A stretch of DNA of 64,000 nt from Leptolyngbya sp. Cla-17 (GCF_016807185.1 NZ_JAEVYN010000001.1:372001-436000), one strand, 5' to 3'. Counted from the first letter of the stretch, positions 8,785 to 18,140 are shown. Notes: a model not told the origin generated them from the letters alone. Program-made: numbers and translations.

Positions 8785-11723
8785 ATCGTTTTTTCCGACC
8801 ACATCCAGGTTAGCCGCAGCGCTGCGGGGGTGAAGTTAACAGGGTCAGCGGTCACGATTTTTTGTCGTAGTTTCATTGCAACGCTGCGTGCGGCGGCTTG
8901 CTTCTCTGGCGGCTGATTGTCTGCCAGTTTAAGCGATACTAGGGCTAAACCAGCATAGGATTGCAAAGTTTCTCGGTTAGGGACAGGGTTTAAAGCAGGA
9001 TTCGCCTTGGCAGAAACTGGTTTTTCTCCGGACAAAATCAGCGCTTGTAACCAGGCTTGTTCTGCCAAATTAAATTTACCCTCAGCATAGTAGGCAAATC
9101 CGAGGGCATTTTGGTAGGGAGGATTGGGTTGAACTTTTAATCCCGCATCCCAAAATTGACGCGCCTTTCGAATGCTATAAGTGCGATCGCCGGCTAACCA
9201 GAGTTCCCATGCCAATCTGCCCTTGAGAAAATTGAAGGTTGGATTGGCTGCATCTTTACTTGAAACAGTGTTCAGAACGATTTCTGCTTCTTTGCGCGAG
9301 TGTCGATCTAGAAGTAGTTCGATCGCGGGTTGTGCTAGATCAATATTGCCTTGACTAATCTGATCGGTGGCTAGGGTGACTAAAGCCGCAGAACTGGTCT
9401 GGCTCAAGTCATTTTCATTACTCGATGTCTTGGGGCTAAGGGAAATGCCCATCTTCAAAGGGATGCTAGGAATCGCCTCTAGAATTTGGGCATGAAACAC
9501 CCAACTAGTGAGTAAGGCGGATAGAGCAAAAAGACCGGAGCCAAGCCAAAACAGCGATCGCTGTTTTGGCTTGGTCGCTGCCAAGGTTGCAGCACTGTCA
9601 GCAGTCGGATGAATGGGTGTAACGGTCGCCGATTTAGCTGGCGAGGTGACTGGCAAGATAGCGGGTAATGATGAAGACACGCTGGGTCGATACAACAGCG
9701 CCTTTAAGTTATTGCTGGCATCGGTGTAGTGTGGATCTAGCTCCACCGCATGAGTATAGGCTTGTACTGCATCACTTAGGTTGCCTTGCTGATATAGTGC
9801 CAACCCTAGCCGATTGTAAGCGAGCGGCGAATTGAAATCGAGTTGCAGCGCTTGTTGATAGGCCGCGATCGCCTCGGCTAAATAGCCCTGCTGATAGTAC
9901 ACCCACCCTAGATTGATATGTGCCGTAGCGCTCGTTGGGTTTGCCTGCACGGCGCGATTCGCTGTCGCGATCGCGCTGGTTAATGTGCCCATCTCTGCTA
10001 GCACTGTTTCCAATTCAGAATAGACTTTCACATCCACAAGTTGGGCGATTGTTGCTGTGGTAGTGCGATCGGAGAAGAGCGCAGACGCATGATTAGAGTA
10101 GCCACCCGATTCATCGGAAGGAGGGAGGGAGGGAGAATTCGGCAACCAATAGTCATCTGACTTCGTGTCTGCATCGCCATCAGAAAGCAAGTCTTCGCCA
10201 AACGGGTTAGGCAGTAAAGGTTCATCCGGCTCTAACACTGTTGGGCTATGAGAAACCTCATCCATCCAACTGGATGCCGAATCTTGCTCTTCGACGTGCT
10301 CAAATTCCTTGGCTTTTTCTAAAGCATTTGCCAGTTTGATCACATCATCTTCTTCAACCGGAAGCCTGATGTCTTCAAACTCCCAATCATCAAAATAGAG
10401 TAAGTCATCTTCGTCGCTAATCTCAACCTCATGCCGAATGGTCAGTTCAGGCGCTCTTAACTGGGGCAAGTCTGCGTCGCTGCCGTCATACAACCCGCTA
10501 GAAGATGGAGCATCCAATGACATGCCATGATTGACGACACTAGCTGGAGTGGGTTGGAGATAGCCATCAAATTTAGGATGCAAATATAGGATTGGCAGCG
10601 CCCAATAAAGCTGATCTGAGCCATAGGAAGAAATTAAGCCCTGACGCGATCGACTTAAGCTGAGATCTACCGGATATCCTTGCTTTAAGTTACGGTAAAA
10701 CAACCGACTCAGATTGAGCGCCACCTCATCGGGGATGCGCTCTGCCATTACCAAAACGGCTGGGATTCCGCGTTTGACCAGCGCCTCAGCCAGGTTTCCT
10801 TCCGCTTCACTGCTAGATCCTGCCGCTGTATATCCTCCGCGACAAGAATTAAACACTGCCATGCGAATGCCGTTGTTGACCAGTAATCCTGCCAAGTCAT
10901 CGCCACTCAACACCTCACTTAACCCAGTACGCCGATTGACTAGATAAAGGCTGCCGCCCGCAGCACTAAGGTTACTATGTCCGGCATAGTGTAAGACATG
11001 GTAGTGGTTATGTTCTAGGGCTTGGGTCAGTTGTTCTCGTCCGGGTTGCTCCAGGATGGTTAGATCAATGCTGAGATGACTGCTACTACTGGATGCTTGC
11101 AATTCTTGTTTCAGCTGTTCCGCTTCTTGCTTTAGAGCCAATGCATCTTGATCAGCTGGAACTGCCAAGACCATGAGAATTTTGAGAATATGAGGCGATT
11201 CGTTGGTAAAGATTTTTGGGTCAGAAAGGTGAGATTTGATAATGGAGAAGCTGGAGTGATAGCGAGAGAAGACCACATCGGTGCCCGTTGCCAGGGGGCG
11301 ATCGCCTGCATACAGCACTTCCCACGGCAACCGATGCAGCCGAGTTCCTTTCAAGCCCAACCGAAGGCGTAGTCGTTCTCGACGATGTTGAGCAATACCT
11401 TGAGCAGTCATCCAGCTATCTCGAATGGTGCCTTGAAACACCGCACTGTAAAGCCGCTGCCCAAAAGTCGCTAAATTGATAGCAGGAATTTCGCCAGTAG
11501 ACGATCGCAAGGATGCAGAATTAAACCCACTCGGCAGGTTTCGATGCCCCAGTAAGCCAAGTAGCGGATCATCCATTAATAGACTGGCTTCAGTCAACCA
11601 ATCTTCAACTGACCAAATGACCTGTTCTTCTGCTAGGGGCACGCCAGGCGCAACGTCTTCAGTTCGCACCAAATATTCATTTTCTCGAACTGGCGTGACA
11701 GATAGGTGAAATTCCTGGGTCAC
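8751..11723 (-). CDS. CHAT-domain protease-like protein with TPR repeats
   Basis: A 990-residue protein. The N-terminal part carries a CHAT (caspase HetF-associated with TPRs) domain: HVLHYAGHSNL around residue 246 supplies the catalytic histidine and FNSCRGGYTAAG around 291 the cysteine. An acidic linker follows, then two TPR units at about 595-665 (AHINLGWVYYQQGYLAEAI and AYNRLGLALYQQGNLSDAV), a membrane segment near 728-748 (SLFWLGSGLFALSALLTSWVF) and a C-terminal helical domain. The start is GTG at 11723 with GGGAGGAT upstream. CHAT proteases act in cyanobacterial differentiation (HetF) and in conflict systems; the substrate here is unknown. Confidence 0.88.
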   Translation of the reverse strand: MTQEFHLSVTPVRENEYLVRTEDVAPGVPLAEEQVIWSVEDWLTEASLLMDDPLLGLLGHRNLPSGFNSASLRSSTGEIPAINLATFGQRLYSAVFQGTIRDSWMTAQGIAQHRRERLRLRLGLKGTRLHRLPWEVLYAGDRPLATGTDVVFSRYHSSFSIIKSHLSDPKIFTNESPHILKILMVLAVPADQDALALKQEAEQLKQELQASSSSSHLSIDLTILEQPGREQLTQALEHNHYHVLHYAGHSNLSAAGGSLYLVNRRTGLSEVLSGDDLAGLLVNNGIRMAVFNSCRGGYTAAGSSSEAEGNLAEALVKRGIPAVLVMAERIPDEVALNLSRLFYRNLKQGYPVDLSLSRSRQGLISSYGSDQLYWALPILYLHPKFDGYLQPTPASVVNHGMSLDAPSSSGLYDGSDADLPQLRAPELTIRHEVEISDEDDLLYFDDWEFEDIRLPVEEDDVIKLANALEKAKEFEHVEEQDSASSWMDEVSHSPTVLEPDEPLLPNPFGEDLLSDGDADTKSDDYWLPNSPSLPPSDESGGYSNHASALFSDRTTTATIAQLVDVKVYSELETVLAEMGTLTSAIATANRAVQANPTSATAHINLGWVYYQQGYLAEAIAAYQQALQLDFNSPLAYNRLGLALYQQGNLSDAVQAYTHAVELDPHYTDASNNLKALLYRPSVSSSLPAILPVTSPAKSATVTPIHPTADSAATLAATKPKQRSLFWLGSGLFALSALLTSWVFHAQILEAIPSIPLKMGISLSPKTSSNENDLSQTSSAALVTLATDQISQGNIDLAQPAIELLLDRHSRKEAEIVLNTVSSKDAANPTFNFLKGRLAWELWLAGDRTYSIRKARQFWDAGLKVQPNPPYQNALGFAYYAEGKFNLAEQAWLQALILSGEKPVSAKANPALNPVPNRETLQSYAGLALVSLKLADNQPPEKQAAARSVAMKLRQKIVTADPVNFTPAALRLTWMWSEKTIQDWELVLATK

Positions 11724-12116
11724 AATTATCCTCCCAGAAGACTATAGGCATTGTTGCTTGAGTTAGGGCAATCAAGTCCATCTTTAGTAAACAACGACTG
11801 ACCGCATCCATCAGGCAGAAACGCAATTCGAACCAACTCTTTACAAATTTTTCACAACCAACATATGGGTTTAAAGATGCCCACTTAGATAATCAAGAAG
11901 ACACCCGCTAGCTAAAAAGCGCTATCCGAAACTATCTTTAATCCTATTTGTTGTGGCTTATCAAGACATGTTTAACCAACATGCGAACTCTATTATGAAG
12001 TTTATATAAACCTCATCGCTATTGTGTCACTTTGCTAAGTGTGATCTCTTGCAGGTCTCTTTGCAAAGCGCAGCGATCGCCATCAAAACCTCCAATCTAT
12101 TTCTAATACTTTAAAG

Positions 12117-12211
12117 AGTATCCAGAATGGTCCTCCCTGGCTAGGAATGATGGCTTGGTATATGCACCCTAACTTGGTACCCTGACCCCGCAACGGGTTG
12201 GGGTATTTTTT
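12117..12211 (+). ncRNA. candidate small RNA ending in a strong terminator
   Basis: The 596-base gap between 11724 and 12319 has no gene, yet a very strong intrinsic terminator stands at 12179-12211 on the + strand with no + strand gene upstream for more than 3 kb. A TAATAC box near 12103 could serve as a -10 element, giving a transcript of about 95 bases. Size and layout resemble the short stand-alone RNAs (for example the Yfr2 family) found in cyanobacteria, but I cannot confirm any family from the sequence. The rest of the gap holds nothing recognisable. Confidence 0.35.
12179..12211 (+). terminator. intrinsic terminator
   Basis: A ten-base-pair stem (12179-12188 with 12195-12204, two G-T pairs) closes a CGCAAC loop and is followed by A and six T residues. 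It would end any + strand transcript ahead of the thioredoxin-like gene. Confidence 0.85.
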
Positions 12212-12319
12212 ATCGGCGCTTTCAACAGCTATCCAAAAAACTCGTTCCGTCTGTATCTATCTTAGCTAGGTTTATAGGTGGATAGTAGTCAATGAATGTG
12301 ACGTAGGAGTAACCCACTG

Positions 12320-12637
12320 ATGAACCGAGCCGTGATTAAATTTTCTTCAGAAGACTGCGGAATTTGCCACAAGATGGCGTTTTATGACCAAAAGGTGACA
12401 GAAGAACTAGGGTTGCAATTCATTGACTGCAAAATGCAAGATCTCGCCACTTATCGTAAGTACCGCAAGATTTTGTTAACTCAATACCCTGATAAAGCCG
12501 ACATGGGGTGGCCGACCTACCTGATTTGCGATTCGCCAGAATCCGAAGAGTTTAAAATTCTGGGGGAAGTGAAAGGAGGGCATCCAAAGGGAGAATTTAG
12601 AAATCGTCTGCAGGAAGTGTTGGCAGAAACGAATTAA
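12320..12637 (+). CDS. thioredoxin-fold protein with CGIC motif
   Basis: A 105-residue thioredoxin-like protein. The redox motif CGIC is at residues 13-16 after the strand AVIKFSSED, and the cis-proline segment GWPTYLICD lies near residue 73. These match the thioredoxin fold, but the active site is CGIC rather than CGPC, so its redox potential and partners may differ from a general thioredoxin. AGGAG stands about ten bases before the ATG. It lies alone between two terminators, just left of the tRNA-Phe fragment, and is the last gene before the inserted region. Confidence 0.8.
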   Translation: MNRAVIKFSSEDCGICHKMAFYDQKVTEELGLQFIDCKMQDLATYRKYRKILLTQYPDKADMGWPTYLICDSPESEEFKILGEVKGGHPKGEFRNRLQEVLAETN

Positions 12638-12840
12638 AGCCAGCAACTATTGGTTTTCAGTTTTCGGCGCTGCTCAAGTAGGAGTTTGGAACTACACTGC
12701 TGTTTATCAATTTAAGGACACTCATAACGTTTGGTGAACAAGATTTACCTTCGTAATTCTTGAGCATCTCGCTTACATCAGTTAAAGTACCAAATAAACT
12801 TAAAAATACTTAAAATGGCACGAACGTTTTGAGGGTTGGA

Positions 12841-12883
12841 AAAACAGAAGGCCCCAAATCCAGGTGATTTCGGGCCTTCTGTT
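12841..12883 (-). terminator. terminator of the tRNA-Phe gene
   Basis: An inverted repeat pairs AACAGAAGGCCC with GGGCCTTCTGTT, with a further AAATC/GATTT pairing inside, and is followed on the - strand by a T run. It lies directly after the 3' end of the tRNA-Phe sequence and is probably its native terminator. The pairing also works on the + strand. Confidence 0.8.
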
Positions 12884-12899
12884 TAATTCTATTGATGAA

Positions 12900-12947
12900 T
12901 GCCAGGAACCGGACTTGAACCGGTGACACGAGGATTTTCAGTCCTCT
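12900..12947 (-). pseudogene. tRNA-Phe(GAA) 3' part, likely attachment site
   Basis: Read on the - strand, the sequence matches the 3' part of a tRNA-Phe gene: 5' side of the anticodon stem GAGGA, loop CTGAAAA with anticodon GAA, stem TCCTC, variable loop, T arm ACCGG-TTCAAGT-CCGGT and the acceptor strand TCCTGGC plus A. Upstream of position 12947 the match stops; the D arm and 5' acceptor strand are absent. With the native terminator still attached, this looks like the displaced 3' end left when an element integrated into the gene, so the element would start at about 12948. Confidence 0.75.
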
Positions 12948-13414
12948 TTAAAAGGCTATAGAATCTGGGTTTTAGACTCTTTCTTAAGAAATCCCCCCAA
13001 TTTTCCCCCAACCCACAAAAGTTTGGGTGTTTTTGGAGAAGATTAGGTTTACTTAGAGAAGCGACGAAAGACTACATAGATTTAGGAAGTGTCATCGATA
13101 GGTAACATGATCTGCAGGATGTCTATTTTTATGTTGAAAAGTGAATTTTTCGACGACATCATTCTAATTTGTCATTTTGAACAGCTTTCCTGAGGCATTG
13201 ATGAGAATATGACTTCTGGTTATTTCTCGCGACTAAAGGCTTCCATTTGTAGGCAGCTTGCGTAGATTTTTACCTTAACTATTGAGAGCTAACAATTCAT
13301 TAAACCAATTGATATATATCTGAAATTTTGATATATCTGAAATTTAGAAATTGGTAGCTTGCTGTTTGAAGGAGTTTAAGGCTTGTCATAACTCAGTTTC
13401 CATAGAGGTGAACT
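12948..13414. other. non-coding left border of the inserted region
   Basis: No gene is visible. The stretch begins at the break in the tRNA-Phe sequence, contains a C-rich segment (CCCCCCAATTTTCCCCCAA at about 12994-13012) and an A/T-rich region with short direct repeats (ATATATCTGAAATTTTG then ATATATCTGAAATTT at about 13313-13345). The promoter of the injection-system operon is presumably in its right half, but I cannot point to convincing -35/-10 boxes. Confidence 0.4.
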
Positions 13415-14047
13415 TTGGCTACTACTGATGCTGCGAGCGCTGTGTGTAATGCTATTGTGCATATTCTGCAATCATCAATGGCAGAATATGCATCTGAGCT
13501 TGGCTTGGGGACTATTAAGCCAAGCTTCGCAGTCTATCAGTCAGATGATTTTTCTAATCCTGATTCAACCCGTCACATTGCCTCTGGAGCTTCTGTATTT
13601 CTCTATCGTGCGTTACCGAACCTCTCGCACCGAACTCCCACTGGGAACCTTTCACCAAATGGTCAGCGGCATTACAGTAAGCTACCCCTAGATTTGTACC
13701 TTCTGATAACGATTTGGGGCAATAATCCGAGCACTCAAAATCGCTTGTTGGGTTGGGTGGTGCGAATCCTGGAGGATTATTCCATGATTCCAGCGTCAGT
13801 GCTCAACATTGGCAGTGCTACACCCATTTTTGAGGACTCTGAAGCGGTGGAATTGCTGCTCAGTGAGATGGATGGGGAGGAGCTGCTGCAACTGTGGGAC
13901 ATGCTCGGTGAGGATAAACTGCCTTATCAAATTACAATTCCCTACCTAGTGCGCAACCTGGTGCTGGAATCCCGTCGAGTGATGCCGGTTGGTGAGCCCG
14001 TGCAGGTACGGACGTCAGATATGCAGCGCCTAGATGGAGCACCATGA
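13415..14047 (+). CDS. cis16: DUF4255 / Pvc16-like tube-terminator (cap) protein
   Basis: The 210-residue protein belongs to the DUF4255 family (Afp16/Pvc16), which caps the distal end of the tube and sheath of contractile injection systems and ends their assembly. Typical segments are VCNAIVHILQSS near the N-terminus, SVFLYRALPNLSHR, then the region LPLDLYLLITIWGNNPSTQNRLLGWVVRILEDY that matches the family core, and LPYQITIPYLVRNL. The start is a TTG preceded by AGAGGTG; no ATG fits. It is the first gene of the operon and overlaps the next one by ATGA. Confidence 0.85.
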   Translation: MATTDAASAVCNAIVHILQSSMAEYASELGLGTIKPSFAVYQSDDFSNPDSTRHIASGASVFLYRALPNLSHRTPTGNLSPNGQRHYSKLPLDLYLLITIWGNNPSTQNRLLGWVVRILEDYSMIPASVLNIGSATPIFEDSEAVELLLSEMDGEELLQLWDMLGEDKLPYQITIPYLVRNLVLESRRVMPVGEPVQVRTSDMQRLDGAP

Positions 14048-14982
14048 TGAAACTGATCCCGCTAGAGCGCCATACGACTCAGACCCTCTTGGGGATCCGC
14101 TTTTGGGATCGAGTCACAAACCGTGTGGTTGCCGATGGATTGCAGGTGAAGGCGCAGCGGCTGAGTGACGATCGCGCCCAGCGCTTAGGCAACCCCATCC
14201 TGGGGCAAATGACACCGAGTGGCGCGATCACCTTCTTTGGCCTCTCTACCGGAGAAATCCCTGCCGCAGGCTCAACCCAACAATTCTGGGAGTCTGTCCC
14301 TTCAAACCAATTGGTGGCGATCGATCTGGTAGATCGGTTGGAGCGGTTTCTGCCCATGTCATTTGTCGCTCGGTTGCCGTTTCGTGGGGTGTTTCGTGGA
14401 CAAGGCGATTGGCTCGGAACCTCTCTGTTTCGACCGGAGTTGGGCAATAACGCAGCGATCGGGGTTCAACTTTGGTCAGCGCCTACTCGCCCTGTGCTGC
14501 CAGGGCAAGCTGTAGTGCGGGCACAGCTTGTGATCGGTGCGGGGGATACACCCATTCCTGCTGCCTATGCCTTGGTCAGGGTGCAGCCACTCTCTGCACT
14601 ACCAGCTTCGGGTTTTGATTACTACGGCATGACTGATCGCCGGGGGATGCTGTTGTTGCCCATGCCGTATCCAGCCATACCCGATCCAGCGACACCAGAG
14701 ACGCCCTATTCCTCCTTGGATCGGCAGATGTTTCCGTTGAGGGTCACGATTCAGTATGACACCAGCCCAATAGTATGGCCCAACAGCAGCGTGCCTGATT
14801 TAGAAAGGTTGCTCAACCAAGCCCAAGCGCAGATCGCCATCAACCATACGTCTGACCCGAATGCTCCCTTACAGTTCCAGCCCAACTTGTCCGTCAATCT
14901 GCAATTTGGTCGTCCCTTGATTTTGCGGACAGCCCTCAGCGCCACCCAGGTGGAATCGGTGCTGCGAATCCAGCCTAGATAA
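14044..14982 (+). CDS. uncharacterised protein of the contractile injection system
   Basis: A 312-residue protein translationally coupled to the cap gene (ATGA overlap). I recognise no domain. The sequence is beta-strand-like, with segments such as AAYALVRVQPLSALPASGFDYYGMTDRRGMLLLPMPYP that resemble carboxypeptidase-regulatory or transthyretin-like folds, where a variable region carries a loop ending in a small glycine turn. No signal peptide or membrane segment is visible. Its place between cap and sheath genes suggests a structural or assembly role specific to this subtype of the machine. Confidence 0.6.
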   Translation: MMKLIPLERHTTQTLLGIRFWDRVTNRVVADGLQVKAQRLSDDRAQRLGNPILGQMTPSGAITFFGLSTGEIPAAGSTQQFWESVPSNQLVAIDLVDRLERFLPMSFVARLPFRGVFRGQGDWLGTSLFRPELGNNAAIGVQLWSAPTRPVLPGQAVVRAQLVIGAGDTPIPAAYALVRVQPLSALPASGFDYYGMTDRRGMLLLPMPYPAIPDPATPETPYSSLDRQMFPLRVTIQYDTSPIVWPNSSVPDLERLLNQAQAQIAINHTSDPNAPLQFQPNLSVNLQFGRPLILRTALSATQVESVLRIQPR

Positions 14983-15014
14983 GCTCACGTCATATTGCAC
15001 AAGGAGATTCGCCC

Positions 15015-17594
15015 ATGCCGGAATATCTTGCCCCCGGTGTCTATGTCGAAGAAACCAGCTTTCGCTCCAAGTCGATTGAGGGAGTGGGCACCAGCACCAC
15101 CGGGTTTGTGGGGGCTACTCGCTATGGCCCGACGGAAGGTGAACCGGAACTGATGACAAGTTTTGGTCAGTTTGAGCGCATTTATGGGGGACTCGACCCG
15201 CTGCTCTATGGCGCGGATGAGGTTCCCAATTATCTTGCCCATGCCGTACGCAATTTTTTTGATAATGGCGGTTCGCGGCTCTATGTCAGTCGGGCTTACC
15301 AACCCCCCTCGGAGGTGATAGACGGACGAGCAAGGGCGGCAATTCCTGCACCAACGCCGGAGATTGGGGCGGTGGATGGGGTGGCGATCGCCGCAACCAA
15401 CACTGTCCTCTCGGCCTTAGCAACAACGGTAACTCGACTGCAAACAGCCAGGGCGGCAGCGATCGCAATCCTTCAGTTTGCGGTGGGTCGGGTCTTGGCG
15501 GTGGTCGATCCTCCAGCGATTCCGGAACCGCCCCTCAACTACAACTACGCCAACGCCAATCCCGACATCGGCACCCAACTCAATACTTTTATTAATGGTT
15601 TGCCCGTGGGATCCGATCGAACGACCCTGGCCGAAGCGTTTAGCAATCTTTGGGACGATATTATCAATGCGGCGGATGACGCACTTCAGTCTGCCAATAC
15701 TCAACGGCCGACTGTGGCGACGGCTCAGACCGCGATCGTAGCAGCTTATGCGGCGGGGGTAACGGCGGGAACATCAACCAGTTTAGTCGGGGTGAGTCCT
15801 GATTTGCCTGCGTTAACGACAGCAGGAACAACGGTAACCACTGGAGCAACAGGAATTAGGAATGGCGCAGCGGGACTGGCGACATTAGTGACAACGCTCA
15901 ACACGGCTCTAACGGCGATGAACGATGAGGTCACCGCAGGCACGGCGAATACCGCCTTGGGAGCTTTAGTGGCGGCGATCGCCCCTGTGATTACTGCCAC
16001 CACTGGTATGGGGACAGCCATTACCAATGCAGCGCGACGGGTAACGATCGAACGACGACTTGCCGATGTCAATGCCCAGGCAAATTGGCTGGCTCGGTTT
16101 CCGGGTGCAGCGGGCGACATGGCGATCGCCGTTAACGGTCGTTTGGGAGCCAATGTCCTAACTTTCGATAGCAGTACGCCGCCGCTGCCAATCGTGCGTC
16201 AGGTGCGAAATGGCGATTTGGTCGTCATCCAGCGCAGCGGCACAGCACTGATCCATAGCGCAATCCGCAGCAATAATACTTGGACTTTTCGACCCTCCAC
16301 AGGGAGCGATCTGCCGCTCAGCAGCCTCAACCCCAGCAGCGATCGCCTGATTCCCCTTGCCATCAGCGTCGAGATCCAGATGCCAGGGAAATTTGCCCAA
16401 CCTCAAACCTTAGAAAACTTAACCCTATCGGGGTTGCCAAATCGCAGTCGAGATAGCCTCAGCCAGCTTTTTGCCATCGAGATTAGCAACCGCCTGCAAG
16501 CGATGGAAACACCAGTCATACTCCAGTCTGCGGATGAGACGGTTGGCGATGCCCAATTGGCGGCAAGCTTGTTGGGCGTAACTGATTGGGGGCAGCAGGT
16601 TAACGCCCAGGGCAACCCCCTGATCGATGCTCAAGGTATGCCGAGATTGAACCTTTTGCAGTCGGTTACCTATCGACTGACGGGGGGCAGTGATGGCGGC
16701 CAGCCCGAACCGATTCGCTACGAAGGGATAGAACAGGACGACCCCCCTGTCAAAAGCGGACTGCGGGCATTAGAAGATTTGGAAGAGATTGCGATCGTGG
16801 CGGCACCAGGCTACTCCTACAACTGGGGGACTCGCCGCACCGACATTCTTGCCATTAGTCAAAACCTGATCGTCCACTGCGAACGGATGCGCTATCGGGT
16901 AGCGGTGCTCGACAGTCCCGATAATGTTTCGCTGTCGGGGGTGCGGGAATATCGATCGCTGCTCGATACAACGCGGGCAGCGGTGTACTACCCCTGGGTA
17001 ACGGTTAACGACCCGATTAGCGAACAGAATTTGAACCTGCCTCCTAGCGGCTTCATGGCCGGGATCTACGCCCGCAGCGATACAGAAATTGGGGTTCACA
17101 AAGCCCCCGCTAACGAAGTCGTCCGCAATGCGATCGCTTTAGAGATCCTGATCAACAAAGCCCAACAGGATATCCTCAACCCCCTGGGGATTAACTGTCT
17201 GCGTTTCTTTGAGGGGCGGGGCATTCGCGTCTGGGGAGCGCGAACGGTCAGTTCCGATCCAGAGTGGAAGTATCTGAATATTCGCCGCTATTTTGCTTAC
17301 CTGGAAGCCTCGATTGATCGAGCTACCCAGTGGGCAGTGTTTGAACCCAACGGCGAACGGCTGTGGGCGAATGTGCGTCGTACGGTGGAGAGCTTCTTAG
17401 AAACCGAGTGGCGCAGTGGACGATTGGCAGGCACCAAGGTAGAGGAAGCGTTTTTTGTGCGGTGCGATCGCAGCACCATGACCCAAAACGATCTCGATAA
17501 TGGCCGCATGATTTGCCTGATTGGGGTTTCGCCATTGTATCCAGCAGAATTTGTCATCTTCCGCATTGGTCAGTGGACAGGCGATCGCCGTTAG
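15015..17594 (+). CDS. cis2: contractile sheath protein with large Ala/Thr-rich insert
   Basis: This is the main tail-sheath protein, which surrounds the tube and contracts to drive it. The N-terminal signature YLAPGVYVEETSFRSKSIEGVGTSTTGFVG and the C-terminal sheath domain (ILAISQNLIVHCERMRYRVAVLD...ANEVVRNAIALEILINKAQQDILNPLGINCLRFFEGRGIRVWGART) are clear. Between about residues 95 and 350 lies an alanine/threonine-rich, largely helical insert absent from typical sheaths of 350-500 residues, so this one reaches 859. AGGAG stands eight bases before the ATG. The insert probably projects outward from the assembled sheath. Confidence 0.93.
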   Translation: MPEYLAPGVYVEETSFRSKSIEGVGTSTTGFVGATRYGPTEGEPELMTSFGQFERIYGGLDPLLYGADEVPNYLAHAVRNFFDNGGSRLYVSRAYQPPSEVIDGRARAAIPAPTPEIGAVDGVAIAATNTVLSALATTVTRLQTARAAAIAILQFAVGRVLAVVDPPAIPEPPLNYNYANANPDIGTQLNTFINGLPVGSDRTTLAEAFSNLWDDIINAADDALQSANTQRPTVATAQTAIVAAYAAGVTAGTSTSLVGVSPDLPALTTAGTTVTTGATGIRNGAAGLATLVTTLNTALTAMNDEVTAGTANTALGALVAAIAPVITATTGMGTAITNAARRVTIERRLADVNAQANWLARFPGAAGDMAIAVNGRLGANVLTFDSSTPPLPIVRQVRNGDLVVIQRSGTALIHSAIRSNNTWTFRPSTGSDLPLSSLNPSSDRLIPLAISVEIQMPGKFAQPQTLENLTLSGLPNRSRDSLSQLFAIEISNRLQAMETPVILQSADETVGDAQLAASLLGVTDWGQQVNAQGNPLIDAQGMPRLNLLQSVTYRLTGGSDGGQPEPIRYEGIEQDDPPVKSGLRALEDLEEIAIVAAPGYSYNWGTRRTDILAISQNLIVHCERMRYRVAVLDSPDNVSLSGVREYRSLLDTTRAAVYYPWVTVNDPISEQNLNLPPSGFMAGIYARSDTEIGVHKAPANEVVRNAIALEILINKAQQDILNPLGINCLRFFEGRGIRVWGARTVSSDPEWKYLNIRRYFAYLEASIDRATQWAVFEPNGERLWANVRRTVESFLETEWRSGRLAGTKVEEAFFVRCDRSTMTQNDLDNGRMICLIGVSPLYPAEFVIFRIGQWTGDRR

Positions 17595-17683
17595 CAATTC
17601 GTTTTGTCAATCTATATCAACAACCTGCATCAACAATCTGCACTAGCAATTTTGTACTAGCAATCTATTGAGGAGATTTAGCG

Positions 17684-18130
17684 ATGGCTACTGAGCGTGA
17701 ACGCCCTTACAGCGCATTTAGATATCTGGTGAATCTGGGTGGTGGTACCGATGGAGCCAAGGCGGGCTTTCAAGAGGTAACTGGACTGGGGGTAGAAATT
17801 ACCATGCAGGAATATCGGGCAGGCAACGAAAAGCGCAACGCCCCAATTAAAATTCCTGGACTCTATAAGGCCACCGATATCTCCCTGAAGCGAGGAGTTT
17901 TGGGAGCCTTAGATCTAATCGATTGGCTGAATGAGGTTCGCAATGGCGCAGATGCCCGTCGCTCTGTGACCATTCAACTTCAAAGTGAAGATCTCAGTAC
18001 GATCGCCATGACCTGGAAACTGGAAGGGGCACAGCCGATGAAATACACCGGCCCCTCTCTCAACGGTAAGGGCACCGATGTGGCGATCGAAGAACTGGGC
18101 TTGTCCGTAGAAGACATCAAGTTTGAGTAG
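17684..18130 (+). CDS. cis1: inner tube protein (T4 gp19-like)
   Basis: The 148-residue protein is the repeated subunit of the rigid inner tube. It begins PYSAFRYLVNLGG and contains GFQEVTGLGVEITMQEYRAGNE, the loop IPGLYKATDISLKRGVLG, WLNEVRNG and VTIQLQSEDLSTIAMTWKLEGAQPMKYTGP, all typical of phage_T4_gp19/Pvc1 tube proteins. A strong GAGGAG precedes the ATG. It sits between two sheath genes, the common order in these systems, and is expected to be made in the greatest amount together with the sheath. Confidence 0.93.
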   Translation: MATERERPYSAFRYLVNLGGGTDGAKAGFQEVTGLGVEITMQEYRAGNEKRNAPIKIPGLYKATDISLKRGVLGALDLIDWLNEVRNGADARRSVTIQLQSEDLSTIAMTWKLEGAQPMKYTGPSLNGKGTDVAIEELGLSVEDIKFE

Positions 18131-18140
18131 GAGTTAACCG

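Noticed and set aside
12948..13020. Split tRNA-Phe with intron
   Set aside because: The match ends before the D arm, not in the anticodon loop where cyanobacterial group I introns sit, and no D arm or 5' acceptor strand appears further on in the gap.
15746..16153. Long - strand open frame opposite the sheath gene
   Set aside because: It lies wholly inside the Ala/Thr-rich insert; high G+C and repeated codons leave the opposite strand open by chance. The + strand frame has clear sheath domains.
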